Both the position numbers and the translations under genes were made by a program. Below are positions 37,046 through 47,835 of a DNA stretch of 64,000 nucleotides, piece by piece. The DNA lies in NCBI GenBank assembly GCA_017860615.1, contig JAGDMU010000013.1, positions 1 through 64,000 on the forward strand, read 5' to 3'. Position 1 is the first letter of the stretch; every line of letters begins with the position of its first letter. The DNA comes from Pseudomonadota bacterium. GTDB lineage: Bacteria; Campylobacterota; Campylobacteria; Campylobacterales; Sulfurospirillaceae. The notes beneath the pieces were generated by a model. That model was not told the DNA's origin and searched no databases. It was given only the letters and a program-made list of their open reading frames with translations.

Positions 37046-38134
37046 ATGCTCGTTCATATTTGTTGCTCCGTTGACAGTCACTTTTTTTTGCAAAAACTAC
37101 AACACATGTACCCTCATGAAAAGCTTGTAGGCTTTTTTTACGACCCCAACATTCACCCTTTTAGTGAGCATGAACTTAGGCTCCTTGATGTCAAACGAAG
37201 TTGCGCAAAACTAGGCATTCCTTTACATGTAGGTGATTATAATTATGAAGGTTGGCTTGAAGCGGTTCGAGGCTTAGAAGGAGAACCCGAAAAAGGCAAA
37301 CGCTGTTCTGTCTGTTTTGATAACAGGTTAGAAGCCAGTGCTCAAAAAGCACGGGAGTTGGGTGAAAATGTGATAACAACGACGTTGCTAACAAGTCCCA
37401 AAAAATCACTCGAACAGTTAGAAAAAGCTCTGCGCTCTATTGCCGATCAGTACCATTTGGATATTGTCGCACCCGATTTTAGAAAAAATGGCGGTACACA
37501 AGAGCAGTTTGCACTTGCGAAAGAGGCAATGCTCTATCACCAAGATTACTGCGGGTGTATTTTTGCGCTTAGCGTACAAAGAGAGCAACAAAACAGGTGG
37601 GCAGATGAGCTGAGCACGCCATTAAAACCTCAAATAATGCCTTCTTCCATTGAAGAGCGAATAGAACTCTACACCAAGGTGATGGCATGTGAAGCCAAAG
37701 AGACTCCTTTTAAGTTGGTGCGTGAAAAGTTTTTAAACTACAGGCTACTTCGTGCATGGGTTAAAAATAGTCAAAAAGAGATCATTCCGAGTTATATTTT
37801 ATTCTATTCTGTATGTAAAAAAGAGTTTGTGAAAGCAAAAGTGGAGACTATAACCCAAGGAATAGGATTTTTGAACAAAGAAGAGGCACGTTTTATTTCC
37901 CTTGAAACGTTTAATGCTCTATCCAATACGCATTATGCTACTGTAAAAGAGCTTTTACAAAACCCTCCAACCATTGAGGTAGAAATGGCTGTTCGAAACA
38001 ACATTATGAAGTCTCCATTCGCCTCATTAACACCTCTTATTGTACTGGATGAGGTAAAATTGGAGTCGTATGAACTCTTCATTCAAAGTAAAACATACCA
38101 TGACATTAGAGAAAATTTAGTATTAATTAGCTAA
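37046..38134 (+). CDS. queH: Epoxyqueuosine reductase QueH with a long C-terminal extension
   Basis: QueH makes the final reduction in queuosine synthesis and was formerly DUF208. Diagnostic cysteines are visible: C6-C7 in MLVHICCSVD, C87 and C90 in KRCSVCF, and C169 and C171 in YCGC. The first 180 or so residues are a complete QueH. Another 180 residues follow that I do not recognise; most QueH proteins end near 200. The same long form occurs near fabZ in C. jejuni, as I recall. ATG is close to the AAAGAAA upstream. Confidence 0.88.
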   Translation: MLVHICCSVDSHFFLQKLQHMYPHEKLVGFFYDPNIHPFSEHELRLLDVKRSCAKLGIPLHVGDYNYEGWLEAVRGLEGEPEKGKRCSVCFDNRLEASAQKARELGENVITTTLLTSPKKSLEQLEKALRSIADQYHLDIVAPDFRKNGGTQEQFALAKEAMLYHQDYCGCIFALSVQREQQNRWADELSTPLKPQIMPSSIEERIELYTKVMACEAKETPFKLVREKFLNYRLLRAWVKNSQKEIIPSYILFYSVCKKEFVKAKVETITQGIGFLNKEEARFISLETFNALSNTHYATVKELLQNPPTIEVEMAVRNNIMKSPFASLTPLIVLDEVKLESYELFIQSKTYHDIRENLVLIS

Positions 38135-38165
38135 AATATTAGAATTTTGTTAGAAGGTTTCAAAG

Positions 38166-38615
38166 ATGTTAATTGATGTTGTAGAGATTCAAAAAATACT
38201 TCCCCATCGCTTTCCTTTTCTACTTGTTGATAGAATAACAGGGCTTGTTCCAGGTGAGTCTATCGAAGGGTTTAAAAATATTACGATTGGTGAGCAGATT
38301 TTTCAAGGACACTTTCCAGATCATCCAATTTACCCTGGCGTTATGATTATTGAGGGTATGGCCCAAGCAGGTGGCGTACTTGCGTTTAAAAGCATGGATG
38401 AAGAGAAGCAAGAAGATACGAAAGAAAAAGTAGTCTATTTTATGAGTATCGACAATGCTAAATTTAGAAGTCCTGTAAAACCAGGAGATCAGTTGGTTTA
38501 TAAACTGAGTGTGCTAAAACACAGAGGTAATATCTGGGTTTTAGATGCAAAAGCTTTTGTTGATGACAAATTGGTCGCAGAAGCCGAACTTAAAGCTATG
38601 ATCGTGGACAAATAA
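38166..38615 (+). CDS. fabZ: 3-hydroxyacyl-ACP dehydratase
   Basis: Hot-dog fold enzyme of fatty-acid elongation. Residues [13 protein letters not shown] near 14-26 and [23 protein letters not shown] near 50-72 hold the catalytic His and Glu. 149 residues. It sits one base before lpxA, so both fatty-acid and lipid A synthesis are co-expressed. Confidence 0.97.
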   Translation: MLIDVVEIQKILPHRFPFLLVDRITGLVPGESIEGFKNITIGEQIFQGHFPDHPIYPGVMIIEGMAQAGGVLAFKSMDEEKQEDTKEKVVYFMSIDNAKFRSPVKPGDQLVYKLSVLKHRGNIWVLDAKAFVDDKLVAEAELKAMIVDK

Positions 38616-38616
38616 C

Positions 38617-39411
38617 ATGCCAAATATTCACCCAACCGCCATTGTTGAAGAGGGAGCGAGTTTAGCAGACGATGTAAAAATCGGCGCTTATGCGTTTGTA
38701 TCTAAAGATACCACACTCAAAAGTGGTGTTGAGGTGATGCAAGGAGCACAAATTTATGGAGTAACCAAAGTAGGGGAAGATACAAAGATTTGTCCTTATG
38801 CGGTTATTGGTATGCCTCCACAAGATACAGGTTATAAGCCTGAAGATGATGTGCATGTTGAGATAGGTCACAATGTGATGATCCGTGAATTTGTAACGAT
38901 TAACGCAGGAACTAAAAAAGGTGGCGGTGTTACGAGAATTGGCAATAACTGTTTTATTATGATCTATTGCCATATTGCGCATGATTGTCAAGTGGGCAAT
39001 AATGTCATTATGGCAAATAACGCGACCTTAGCAGGTCACGTTCACGTAGGCTCTTTTTCCGTGATTGGTGGTATGACACCAATTCATCAGTTTGTCCATA
39101 TTGGAGAAGGCGTGATGATTGGTGGAGCGAGTGCTGTGAGCCAAGATATTCCTGATTTTTGTTTAGCAGAGGGAAATCGTGCCGTTGTTCGAGGACTAAA
39201 TAGTGTTGGATTAAAGCGTCGTTTTGAAAGAGCTGATATTACGGCTATCCAAAGTGCGTATAAGTTGCTTTTTAGAAGTGAAAATCCTATCAAAGAGACA
39301 GCCGCTAAATTGTTAGAGAGTGAAACAAACGAGAAAGTATTGCAAATGTGCAATTTTATTATGGAATCCACACGAGGCATTCCATATGAGAGGAAAAATA
39401 ATGGTCAATAG
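38617..39411 (+). CDS. lpxA: UDP-N-acetylglucosamine acyltransferase
   Basis: First enzyme of lipid A synthesis. The left-handed beta helix is evident from hexapeptide repeats from residue 3 to about 185, with the catalytic His in [10 protein letters not shown] near 120 and the [10 protein letters not shown] motif near 195. 264 residues, complete. Its last 11 bases overlap clpX. Confidence 0.97.
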   Translation: MPNIHPTAIVEEGASLADDVKIGAYAFVSKDTTLKSGVEVMQGAQIYGVTKVGEDTKICPYAVIGMPPQDTGYKPEDDVHVEIGHNVMIREFVTINAGTKKGGGVTRIGNNCFIMIYCHIAHDCQVGNNVIMANNATLAGHVHVGSFSVIGGMTPIHQFVHIGEGVMIGGASAVSQDIPDFCLAEGNRAVVRGLNSVGLKRRFERADITAIQSAYKLLFRSENPIKETAAKLLESETNEKVLQMCNFIMESTRGIPYERKNNGQ

Positions 39412-40633
39412 AGAGTGTAGTTTTTGTGGCACAAAAGAGAGTAGTGACACGAGGTTAATCGCAGGAGACGATGTTTTTATCTGCGAACATTGTGTTATCT
39501 CTGCCCATAAAATCTTTTTTGGAGAAATCCCAGAGCCTTCAGTGAGTAGCAGTGAAGAAGCTTTCGATCAAGAGCTTTTAGCTCCAAAAGAGTTAAAAAA
39601 AGTCCTCGATGATTTTGTCATCGGACAAGACCAAGCTAAAAAGATCTTTTCAGTCGGTGTGTATAATCACTATAAACGAATTTTCAAACAAAGTACTATT
39701 GCCGACGATACTGAAATTTCTAAATCAAACATTTTACTCATTGGACCAACAGGTAGCGGTAAAACATTGATGGCACAGACTTTGGCGCGCTTTTTAGATG
39801 TGCCTATTGCCATTTCGGATGCGACCAGCTTAACTGAAGCGGGTTATGTGGGGGAGGATGTTGAAAACATTCTTACCAAGCTTCTTCAATGCGCCAATGG
39901 TGATATTAAAAAAGCAGAACAGGGTATTGTTTTTATTGATGAGATCGATAAAATTGCTCGCATGAGTGAAAACCGCTCTATCACCAGAGATGTTTCAGGT
40001 GAAGGTGTTCAACAAGCACTGCTTAAAATCATTGAAGGAAGTGTGGTGAATATCCCACCAAAAGGTGGACGTAAACATCCTAATCAAGATTTTATTCAAA
40101 TCGATACAACCAACATCTTATTTGTATGTGCTGGCGCATTTGATGGTTTAGAAGAGATTATCAAGCGACGTATTGGTAAAAATGTACTTGGTTTCGAGCA
40201 AGAAAAACGTACCAAAAGCCAAGATGAAGGGCTTTTTGATTTGGTAGAGCCTGATGATTTAGTGCATTATGGTTTGATTCCAGAGCTTATCGGCCGTTTA
40301 CATGTAACAGCAAAACTCTCACCAATTACACAAGAAGATATGGTGCGTATTTTGACAGAGCCAAAAAATGCCATTTATAAACAGTATAAAAAACTCTTTG
40401 CGATTGATAATGTTGAGCTTTCTTTTGAGAAAGAAGCCCTTGATTCTGTAGCGGAACTTGCAATTAAGCGTAAAACAGGAGCACGTGGACTTAGAAGTAT
40501 CATGGAAGACATTATGGTCGACGTCATGTATGAACTTCCAGAATTAGATGGGTACGAAGTGATGATTACCAAGGATGTGGTTACAAAAGGCGAAAAACCG
40601 CTTTATATCAAAAAAGATAAAAAAAGTGCGTAA
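39401..40633 (+). CDS. clpX: ATP-dependent protease ATPase subunit ClpX
   Basis: Unfoldase that feeds substrates to ClpP. The 410-residue protein has the N-terminal zinc domain (C6, C9, C28, C31), Walker A GPTGSGKT near 115, Walker [11 protein letters not shown] near 177, the [16 protein letters not shown] sensor region, and the LIPELIGR arginine motif near 305. ATG at 39401 with GAGGAAAAA upstream gives the proper zinc-domain start; a longer frame from 39320 lies inside lpxA and is rejected. Confidence 0.97.
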   Translation: MVNRECSFCGTKESSDTRLIAGDDVFICEHCVISAHKIFFGEIPEPSVSSSEEAFDQELLAPKELKKVLDDFVIGQDQAKKIFSVGVYNHYKRIFKQSTIADDTEISKSNILLIGPTGSGKTLMAQTLARFLDVPIAISDATSLTEAGYVGEDVENILTKLLQCANGDIKKAEQGIVFIDEIDKIARMSENRSITRDVSGEGVQQALLKIIEGSVVNIPPKGGRKHPNQDFIQIDTTNILFVCAGAFDGLEEIIKRRIGKNVLGFEQEKRTKSQDEGLFDLVEPDDLVHYGLIPELIGRLHVTAKLSPITQEDMVRILTEPKNAIYKQYKKLFAIDNVELSFEKEALDSVAELAIKRKTGARGLRSIMEDIMVDVMYELPELDGYEVMITKDVVTKGEKPLYIKKDKKSA

Positions 40634-40648
40634 AAAAGGATTAATGAA

Positions 40649-41683
40649 ATGATTTTGGACAAGATAATAGGATTTTTCTCAAGTGATATGAGTATCGACC
40701 TAGGAACTGCTAATACATTGGTATTGGTTAAAGGTAAAGGTATTATTATCAATGAGCCTTCCGTTGTCGCTGTACAACGCAACCGCTATGGTAAACAAAA
40801 TATCTTAGCAGTTGGTAAAGAGGCAAAAAACATGGTAGGTAAAACACCAGGTGATATTGAAGCGATCCGCCCAATGCGTGATGGTGTTATTGCCGATTTT
40901 GATATGACAGAAAAGATGATTCGTTACTTCATTGAAAAAGCACACCGAAGAAAAAGCTTTTTACGTCCACGTATTATCATCTGTGTACCGTATGGTTTGA
41001 CGCAAGTTGAGCGTAAAGCCGTACGTGAATCAGCCATGAGTGCAGGTGCACGTGAAGTTTTCTTGATCGAAGAGCCTATGGCAGCAGCGATTGGTGCAGG
41101 ACTTCCTGTACGTGAACCACAAGGAAGCTTGGTGGTTGATATCGGTGGTGGTACGACAGAGATTGGTGTTGTATCCCTAGGTGGTTTGGTTATCAGTAAA
41201 TCCATTCGTGTTGCGGGTGATAAGATTGATATGGCGATTGTGGATTATGTTAAGAAAAAATACAACCTATTGATCGGTGAGAGAACCGGCGAAGAGATTA
41301 AAATCGCTATTGGTACGGCTGTTCCTATGGATGAACCTATCTCTATGATGGTTAAAGGAAGGGATCAAGTGAGTGGCTTACTGAGTCGTATTGAACTCAC
41401 AAGTGAAGATGTTAGAGATGCGATTAAAGAGCCTTTGAAAGAGATTGCTGACGCACTTAAAGATGTCCTTGAAGTTATGCCTCCTGATCTTGCGGGTGAC
41501 ATTGTCGAAAACGGTATTGTTCTCACAGGTGGTGGAGCATTGATTCGTGGATTTGATAAATACCTCTCCGACATCGTTAAGTTACCTGTTTTTGTTGCGG
41601 ATGAGCCTTTGCTTGCTGTTGCAAAAGGTACAGGTAAAGCACTCGAAGAGATCGAACTTTTACAACAATTGTCGAATGAGTAA
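40649..41683 (+). CDS. mreB: Rod-shape determining actin homologue MreB
   Basis: Forms membrane-associated filaments that guide lateral wall synthesis. Phosphate 1 motif [18 protein letters not shown] near 14, phosphate 2 [13 protein letters not shown] near 163, and the adenosine motif [13 protein letters not shown] near 290 are intact. 344 residues. The stop overlaps the mreC start by eight bases. Confidence 0.98.
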   Translation: MILDKIIGFFSSDMSIDLGTANTLVLVKGKGIIINEPSVVAVQRNRYGKQNILAVGKEAKNMVGKTPGDIEAIRPMRDGVIADFDMTEKMIRYFIEKAHRRKSFLRPRIIICVPYGLTQVERKAVRESAMSAGAREVFLIEEPMAAAIGAGLPVREPQGSLVVDIGGGTTEIGVVSLGGLVISKSIRVAGDKIDMAIVDYVKKKYNLLIGERTGEEIKIAIGTAVPMDEPISMMVKGRDQVSGLLSRIELTSEDVRDAIKEPLKEIADALKDVLEVMPPDLAGDIVENGIVLTGGGALIRGFDKYLSDIVKLPVFVADEPLLAVAKGTGKALEEIELLQQLSNE

Positions 41684-42422
41684 AATTAAAATTATTATTT
41701 TGCTAAGCATCTTTGTGTTTGTATCGTTTCGGTACAGCACAGAGGCGAGGCATATCATAGGTGGCATCAATACTAAAATTCTTGCCTCCTATGTTGATAT
41801 GAAGATGCGTATTCAAGATAAAATTGATGAGCATCTCTCTCAACAAGAAGAGATTCAACGTTTACGTACAGAGAATCAAACATTACAAAAATCAGCCGTT
41901 CTTTCCATTGCGTTTGCCAGTAAGCTCAGTGATATGCTTAAAGAACACAATAGCACAGGGTATCACCCTAGTGTTACTATGGTTGAGTCGATTGGATATA
42001 CCAATCTTAATGATTATGGCAAAGTCTGGTTGAAGTTTGATGAGTTTAACCAAAGTAAGATTTACGGTTTATTGCAACAAGGGTATGCCGCAGGTATTGT
42101 TGTCTCAAATGATGGTCATCCTCAAGGCTTGCTTCTCAGTGATCCCAAAGCTATTTTTGCTGTTTATGTCGGTAACCAAAAGATGCAAGGTGTTGCCCAA
42201 GGCAATCGCAAAGAAGTGTTGGTGAAGTATATTTCTCAATGGCTCCAACCGCAAGTGGGTGATGAAGTCATTACAAGTGGACTCGATGGAATATTTTTTG
42301 AAGGTATTAAGGTAGGGGTTGTAACCGAAGTGATCGAAGAAGAATCTTCCAAAACGGTTGTTGTGAAGCCTTATTCTACATCTCACGTACCAGCTTATAT
42401 GCATGTCATTATGCAAAACTAG
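41676..42422 (+). CDS. mreC: Rod-shape determining protein MreC
   Basis: Inner-membrane partner of MreB in the elongasome. ATG at 41676 gives a 248-residue protein with a membrane helix ([15 protein letters not shown]), a coiled coil near 50-75 ([18 protein letters not shown]), and two beta barrels ending in the [25 protein letters not shown] motif. The longer upstream frame runs inside mreB and is rejected. Confidence 0.92.
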   Translation: MSKIKIIILLSIFVFVSFRYSTEARHIIGGINTKILASYVDMKMRIQDKIDEHLSQQEEIQRLRTENQTLQKSAVLSIAFASKLSDMLKEHNSTGYHPSVTMVESIGYTNLNDYGKVWLKFDEFNQSKIYGLLQQGYAAGIVVSNDGHPQGLLLSDPKAIFAVYVGNQKMQGVAQGNRKEVLVKYISQWLQPQVGDEVITSGLDGIFFEGIKVGVVTEVIEEESSKTVVVKPYSTSHVPAYMHVIMQN

Positions 42423-42427
42423 TCTTG

Positions 42428-42457
42428 AACCCAGAGCCTCCTAAGAGGTATTGGGTT
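42428..42457 (+). promoter_or_regulatory. Hairpin in the mreC-carB gap (possible carB leader)
   Basis: AACCCA...CCTC (42428-42440) pairs with GAGG...TGGGTT (42445-42457) over CTAA, with one mismatch and two G-U pairs in the middle. There is no T run after it, so it is not a standard terminator. It lies 30 bases before the carB ATG. Confidence 0.4.
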
Positions 42458-42486
42458 GAATACTACACGTAGATTAAAGGAAAGAG

Positions 42487-45400
42487 ATGCCAAAACGTCA
42501 AGATATTAAAACCATACTATTAATCGGATCAGGTCCTATTGTTATCGGACAGGCATGTGAGTTTGACTATTCAGGAACCCAAGCGGCAAAAACTTTGAAA
42601 GAGCTCGGATACAGAGTGGTACTTGTCAACTCCAATCCAGCAACCATTATGACAGACCCTGAATTTGCAGATCGCACGTATATTGAACCGATTACACCTG
42701 AAGTGATTGCACGTATTATTGAAAAAGAGGGCGTTGATGCCGTTCTTCCGACCATGGGTGGACAAACAGCCCTCAATGTTGCTATGACGATGCACGAACA
42801 AGGAATGCTAGAAGGCATTATCTTTTTAGGCGCCAACCCCGAAGCGATTAAAAAAGGTGAAGACAGACAAGCCTTTAAAGAGGCGATGATTAAAATTGGT
42901 ATGGATTTACCTATTAGTGCTTATGCCTATAATTTAGAAGAAGCGTATGCAGCAGCTGAGAAAATTGGTTTTCCTCTCATTATCCGTGCTTCTTACACCC
43001 TAGCAGGTGGTGGTAGTGGTGTTGCGTATAACATCGATGAATTTAAAGAACTTGCGATGGCTGGAATTGATGCCAGTCCTATTAATGAGATTTTGATTGA
43101 AGAGTCACTGCTTGGATGGAAAGAGTATGAGATGGAAGTTATCCGTGATCATGCCGATAACTGCATTATCGTCTGTTCTATCGAAAACTTTGACCCAATG
43201 GGTGTTCATACAGGGGATTCCATTACAATCGCTCCAGCACTGACTTTGACCGATAAAGAGTACCAACGTATGCGTAACGCTTCGTTTGCGATTCTTCGTG
43301 AAATTGGCGTGGATACAGGAGGAAGTAACGTTCAATTCTCAATCTGTCCAACAACAGGTAGAATGACAGTTATCGAAATGAACCCACGTGTTAGTCGTAG
43401 TTCTGCCCTTGCTTCTAAAGCGACAGGCTATCCTATCGCCAAAGTAGCGACTCTTTTAGCAGTTGGTTTTACACTGGATGAGATTAAAAACGACATCACA
43501 GGCACGGCGGCAAGTTTTGAGCCCGTTATTGACTACATCGTCACTAAAATTCCTCGTTTTACGTTTGAAAAATTCCCATTAGCAGATTCAACACTGACCA
43601 CTTCGATGAAAAGTGTGGGTGAAGTTATGGCGATTGGTCGTACTTTTAAAGAGTCTTTCCAAAAAGCACTCTGCTCACTTGAAACCAATTTAAGTGGATT
43701 TGAAAGCCTAAAAGTGGATGAAGATAAACTCAAAAATGAGATTCGAAGACCAAACTGCGATAGAGCGCTTTATGTGGGCGAAGCATTCCGTAGAGGTTAT
43801 AGTGTAGAAGATGTTTTTGCGCTCAGTAAAATTGATCCATGGTTTTTAAATCAAATTAAAGAGATTATTGATTTTGAGAAAAAGATTGATATGTTTATCC
43901 TAAATGATGAGAAACTCTTGCGTCAAGCTAAAACAATGGGCTTCTCTGACAAGATGATTGCGAAGCTTATCAACAAAGAAGACAATTTAGAGCTTACAAC
44001 CAATGATATTTACTTTGCACGTAACAAATTGAACATTGATTTTGAGTATAACGAAGTTGACACATGTGCAGCGGAATTTAAAGCGCTTACACCGTATCTT
44101 TACTCAACAACCAATGTGACCAAACTTCCTGCAACTGCAAAAGTTGACGATAAACAGAAAAAAGTGATGATCATCGGTGGTGGACCAAACAGAATTGGTC
44201 AAGGTATCGAGTTTGATTACTGTTGTGTACACGCAGCATACGCGCTAAATGACATGGGTGTTAAAACCATTATGTATAACTGTAATCCAGAAACTGTTTC
44301 GACCGACTATGACACCAGTGATATTCTGTATTTTGAACCGATTGATTTTGAACATGTCAGAAGCGTTGTTGAAAAAGAGCAACCAGATGGTATTATCGTT
44401 CATTTTGGTGGACAAACTCCACTTAAATTAGCGAAGCGTTTGACGGTTATCGGAGCAAAAATCATCGGTACAACAGCGCGCGTGATCGACATGGCGGAAG
44501 ATAGAGAGAAGTTTTCAAAATTTATTACAGAAAACAACATCAAACAGCCTAACAATGCAACTGCAACGAGTGAAGAAGAGGCGATTGAGAAAGCAAAAGA
44601 GATCGGTTATCCTGTTCTTGTTCGTCCAAGCTATGTTCTGGGTGGACGTGCAATGCGTATCGTTTACAATGAGAGTGAACTTAGAACGTATATGAATGAA
44701 GCGGTAAGCGTAAGCCATAACTCGCCAGTTCTTATCGATCAGTTCCTTGATCGTGCGATCGAAGTCGACGTTGATGCGATCTGTGATGGTAAAGAGGTGT
44801 ATATCGGTGGTATTATGCAACACATCGAAGAAGCGGGTATTCACAGTGGTGATAGCGCATGTTCATTGCCTTCTATCAGCCTCAGCGATGAGATTCTTAC
44901 CAAAATAGAATCCCAAACCAAACAAATTGCCCTTAACCTTGGCGTTGTTGGTTTGATGAATATTCAATATGCCATCTACCAAGACGATGTTTATATGATC
45001 GAAGTCAATCCACGTGCGAGTCGTACGGTTCCATTTGTGAGTAAAGCGACAGGTATGCCGATGGCGAAAATCGCAACACGTGTTATGTTCCAAGGAAACC
45101 TCAGAGAAGCGCTTGCTTTCTATGATAAATTTGACGTTGTTCGTGAGGGTAATGGCATTTTAAAACCTAAGAAATTTGACCACGTTGCGGTTAAAGAAGC
45201 GGTCTTCCCGTTCAACAAACTTCAAGGTGCAGACCTTATCTTAGGACCTGAGATGAAATCAACAGGCGAAGTTATGGGTATCAGTAAAAACTTCCCAGCG
45301 TCATTTGCTAAAAGTCAAATTGCTTCAGCGAACGTACTTCCAAAAAGTGGCTCGGTCTTTATCTCATTAGTGGATATCGACAAATCATTTGCGAAAGAGA

Positions 45401-45744
45401 TCGGGACAAAATTTGAAGCTTTAGGCTTTAAAGTCGTCGCAACAGGTGGCACACACAAAGCCCTTCAAGACGCAGGCGTGAATGCAGAGTTTGTGTATAA
45501 AATCTCTGAAGGCAGACCAAACATCGAAGATAAACTCAAAAATGGAGATATTGCTTTAGTGATTAACACCAGCGATGCCAAATCAAGCAAAGACGATGCG
45601 AAGAAAATTCGCCAAGCGGTGCTTCGCTTTAAAATCCCATACTTTACCACTGTTGCAGCAGCAGCAGCGGCGACTACAGCGATAGAATACATTCAAGACA
45701 AAAGTGCGCTTGAGCCACGTGCTTTACAAGACTATCTAAACTAA
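42487..45744 (+). CDS. carB: Carbamoyl-phosphate synthase large subunit
   Basis: Makes carbamoyl phosphate for pyrimidines and arginine. The 1085-residue protein has two ATP-grasp halves: the first with [17 protein letters not shown] near 14, [12 protein letters not shown], and [25 protein letters not shown] near 300; the second with [16 protein letters not shown] near 560 and [18 protein letters not shown] near 840. A C-terminal MGS-like allosteric domain (ATGGTHKAL) completes it. carA is not in the window. Ribosome-binding site AAAGGAAAGAG. Confidence 0.98.
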   Translation: MPKRQDIKTILLIGSGPIVIGQACEFDYSGTQAAKTLKELGYRVVLVNSNPATIMTDPEFADRTYIEPITPEVIARIIEKEGVDAVLPTMGGQTALNVAMTMHEQGMLEGIIFLGANPEAIKKGEDRQAFKEAMIKIGMDLPISAYAYNLEEAYAAAEKIGFPLIIRASYTLAGGGSGVAYNIDEFKELAMAGIDASPINEILIEESLLGWKEYEMEVIRDHADNCIIVCSIENFDPMGVHTGDSITIAPALTLTDKEYQRMRNASFAILREIGVDTGGSNVQFSICPTTGRMTVIEMNPRVSRSSALASKATGYPIAKVATLLAVGFTLDEIKNDITGTAASFEPVIDYIVTKIPRFTFEKFPLADSTLTTSMKSVGEVMAIGRTFKESFQKALCSLETNLSGFESLKVDEDKLKNEIRRPNCDRALYVGEAFRRGYSVEDVFALSKIDPWFLNQIKEIIDFEKKIDMFILNDEKLLRQAKTMGFSDKMIAKLINKEDNLELTTNDIYFARNKLNIDFEYNEVDTCAAEFKALTPYLYSTTNVTKLPATAKVDDKQKKVMIIGGGPNRIGQGIEFDYCCVHAAYALNDMGVKTIMYNCNPETVSTDYDTSDILYFEPIDFEHVRSVVEKEQPDGIIVHFGGQTPLKLAKRLTVIGAKIIGTTARVIDMAEDREKFSKFITENNIKQPNNATATSEEEAIEKAKEIGYPVLVRPSYVLGGRAMRIVYNESELRTYMNEAVSVSHNSPVLIDQFLDRAIEVDVDAICDGKEVYIGGIMQHIEEAGIHSGDSACSLPSISLSDEILTKIESQTKQIALNLGVVGLMNIQYAIYQDDVYMIEVNPRASRTVPFVSKATGMPMAKIATRVMFQGNLREALAFYDKFDVVREGNGILKPKKFDHVAVKEAVFPFNKLQGADLILGPEMKSTGEVMGISKNFPASFAKSQIASANVLPKSGSVFISLVDIDKSFAKEIGTKFEALGFKVVATGGTHKALQDAGVNAEFVYKISEGRPNIEDKLKNGDIALVINTSDAKSSKDDAKKIRQAVLRFKIPYFTTVAAAAAATTAIEYIQDKSALEPRALQDYLN

Positions 45745-45749
45745 ATTCC

Positions 45750-46190
45750 ATGAACCCCGACCTTGTTTATCTAGCCCAAACAGAGACAACGGCGGGGTTC
45801 ATCTCCCAAAATGCAGATGCACTTTCTCGCATAAAAAACCGCCCTCAAGGTAAATCGTTTCTCATAAGCGTTGATTCACTCGCCACGCTTCGCTCTTTTA
45901 CCCGAGTTGCAAAAGCATATAAAAATCGTGTGAGAAGAGCCTCCAAAACAACCTTTGCCTACCAGTGCGGTCTAGCCATTCGCGTGGTTAAAGATGAAGC
46001 ACATTTACAGTTTTTGAAAAAGCTCAAATGGAGTTACTCAACTTCGTCCAATCCTAGTGGAAAGGGTTTTAATGAAGCATTTGCTGAGGAGAAAGCCGAT
46101 GTCATTGTTTATACTCAAAAAGGTTTTTTTGAAGATAAACCTTCATCCATTTATAAACTTGGAAAAGTAAAAATGAGGAAATTACGCTAA
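45750..46190 (+). CDS. Short Sua5/YciO/YrdC-like protein
   Basis: A 146-residue protein with the fold signals of the YrdC family: YLAQTETTAGFISQN at the N-terminus (the family's P-T-E-T-Y-G-like region) and YSTSSNPSGKGF near 95, which corresponds to the TSAN-SG motif. True YrdC/Sua5 threonylcarbamoyl-AMP synthases are usually 180 or more residues, so this is a short version whose activity is uncertain. It starts five bases after carB and overlaps the next gene (TAATG). Confidence 0.8.
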   Translation: MNPDLVYLAQTETTAGFISQNADALSRIKNRPQGKSFLISVDSLATLRSFTRVAKAYKNRVRRASKTTFAYQCGLAIRVVKDEAHLQFLKKLKWSYSTSSNPSGKGFNEAFAEEKADVIVYTQKGFFEDKPSSIYKLGKVKMRKLR

Positions 46191-46813
46191 TGAATCTCAA
46201 GAAACTTACAAATGCGGAAGAGTATTTTTTAGAGCTTTATCCTGAGGGGTTTAAAGATGTGGGGCTTTTGCCCATCATCAAAAGACACAATACCGCTAAA
46301 ATAGGCGAGCAAGTGCGTGAAATGTTTGCCAAAGAGAACTTCACACAGCCCGACATCATCTGCGAAAACTTCGCCAAAATTGTCTCAAAATCGACCCTTA
46401 TCTCACTCTTTGAAAAACCAAAAGTACGAGATATGGTCAAAGCGATGCGCATGGAGCGAAAAGATATGCTTAGCATTGGTCTGTATGAAATGCTGTATGG
46501 CGATCAAAAAGAGGGATTCGAGACGTTGGTAGAGGTACTCTCTTTTTATAGTTTGGCAAAATGGTCTATCGTAACGCTTATACCCTATTATTTTTACCGA
46601 GATAAAGAGTTTTTTATCAAGCCTACAACTACTAAAAATATTCTCTCTTTTTTTGAGATAGAAGGTTTAGTCTACAAGTCAAAACCGAGCTATGAATTTT
46701 ACAAAGCCTATAAAAAAGTTTTAGAAGGGATGAAAGTCAAAACCAGTCAAAAAATAAGCCATGATGATAATGCCGCATTTACAGGCTTTTTGATGATCGC
46801 GATGGAAGAGTAG
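46190..46813 (+). CDS. Conserved hypothetical protein
   Basis: A 207-residue, predominantly helical, soluble protein with many Lys, Phe and Tyr residues and no motif I recognise. A hydrophobic patch near 120-133 (YSLAKWSIVTLIPYYFY) may be buried rather than membrane-spanning. Start overlaps the stop of the Sua5-like gene, so translation is coupled. It ends the carB run; no clear terminator follows. Confidence 0.65.
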   Translation: MNLKKLTNAEEYFLELYPEGFKDVGLLPIIKRHNTAKIGEQVREMFAKENFTQPDIICENFAKIVSKSTLISLFEKPKVRDMVKAMRMERKDMLSIGLYEMLYGDQKEGFETLVEVLSFYSLAKWSIVTLIPYYFYRDKEFFIKPTTTKNILSFFEIEGLVYKSKPSYEFYKAYKKVLEGMKVKTSQKISHDDNAAFTGFLMIAMEE

Positions 46814-46860
46814 TTAATATTTTAATAAACAGATATTTTTAAGTGCATTTGAATCTTGAA

Positions 46861-47157
46861 TTATGAACCAATTGATCGAACCAAAAGTATTATAAAAAAT
46901 GAGGTGAGCTTAGAAAGTATTACTACCCAAATACTATCAACAAGGTTAGCATCAGTTACTTTCATTAACAAATAAATAAAAGTGCAAAGTCCAAGTATCC
47001 AACCAACTGTTGGTATCAAAGAAACAACTGAAACAATAAAAACTATCATTAAAATAGATTTGAGCTCGGCTTGCACAAATGCAAATTTTGTTGCAATGTA
47101 TATGCAAATAAATGTCATGAATATATCGAATATAAAAATTAAACTAGATTCTCCCAT
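46861..47157 (-). CDS. Small hypothetical membrane protein
   Basis: A 98-residue protein that is mostly hydrophobic, with about three membrane helices near 6-26, 34-63 and 76-95. A good AAGGAA ribosome-binding site stands nine bases before its ATG, supporting that it is real. The local sequence is more AT-rich than its neighbours. It follows tcdA by 33 bases on the same strand. Function unknown; recent arrival is possible but not shown. Confidence 0.6.
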   Translation of the reverse strand: MGESSLIFIFDIFMTFICIYIATKFAFVQAELKSILMIVFIVSVVSLIPTVGWILGLCTFIYLLMKVTDANLVDSIWVVILSKLTSFFIILLVRSIGS

Positions 47158-47190
47158 TTGTATTCCTTATAAATATTTTACATGTAAACC

Positions 47191-47835
47191 CTACATCTTC
47201 CCCGTAATCCTCCGAATCGCAAGCGAAGCAAGCGTCAAACCAAACGAAGCGGTGACACACATCAAACTCCCCATCTCTTTACAAATTGGTTTTTCATCCG
47301 AAAAGACGGTTAAAAATGTGCCTTGAAAACCTGTCTTTTTAAGCCCATCTCTAAAGCCCTTTGCCAGCATATCGCCATACGTGTCCCAAATGGGGGCATA
47401 GCGTATTTTAGTAGGGTCTATTTTTTTTGCCCCACCTGCAGAACTAAGCAGCTTTGCGTGGGCTTTGTGTGCCACAGCGATTTTAGCTTCCATGTCATCG
47501 ATGGCGTCAATGACGATGTCATAGGGTTCAAAGTCAAAGTTATCAACCCATTCAGGGGTTACTTTTGCTTCGATGGGCGTGACACCTTTGTAAAGGCTTG
47601 CCATGTGTAAGACTTTGACTTCGCCGACAGCTTCACTCCCTAGTTGCCTGTTTTGATTGGTGACATCGTAGCGGTCAAAATCAACGATGGTGATGTCACT
47701 GATGCCTGTGCGATACATGGCATCCAAACAGGGGCTCCCAACTCCGCCAATGCCCAAAAGAAGGACTTTTGCCTTTTGGAGTTTTTCAAAGTCTTCACCA
47801 AAAACGCGTCTTACGCGAGAGTATCGATCTTCCAT
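47191..47835 (-). CDS. tcdA: tRNA threonylcarbamoyladenosine dehydratase (TcdA/CsdL)
   Basis: E1-like ATP-dependent enzyme that cyclises t6A37 of tRNA to ct6A. The 214-residue protein has LLGIGGVGSPCLDAMYRTG near 27 (nucleotide site), the IVDFDRYDVTNQNRQ motif near 50, DAIDDMEAK near 110, and SSAGGAKKIDPTKIRY near 131, which distinguishes TcdA from MoeB/ThiF. Start is one base after the surE stop. Confidence 0.9.
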   Translation of the reverse strand: MEDRYSRVRRVFGEDFEKLQKAKVLLLGIGGVGSPCLDAMYRTGISDITIVDFDRYDVTNQNRQLGSEAVGEVKVLHMASLYKGVTPIEAKVTPEWVDNFDFEPYDIVIDAIDDMEAKIAVAHKAHAKLLSSAGGAKKIDPTKIRYAPIWDTYGDMLAKGFRDGLKKTGFQGTFLTVFSDEKPICKEMGSLMCVTASFGLTLASLAIRRITGKM

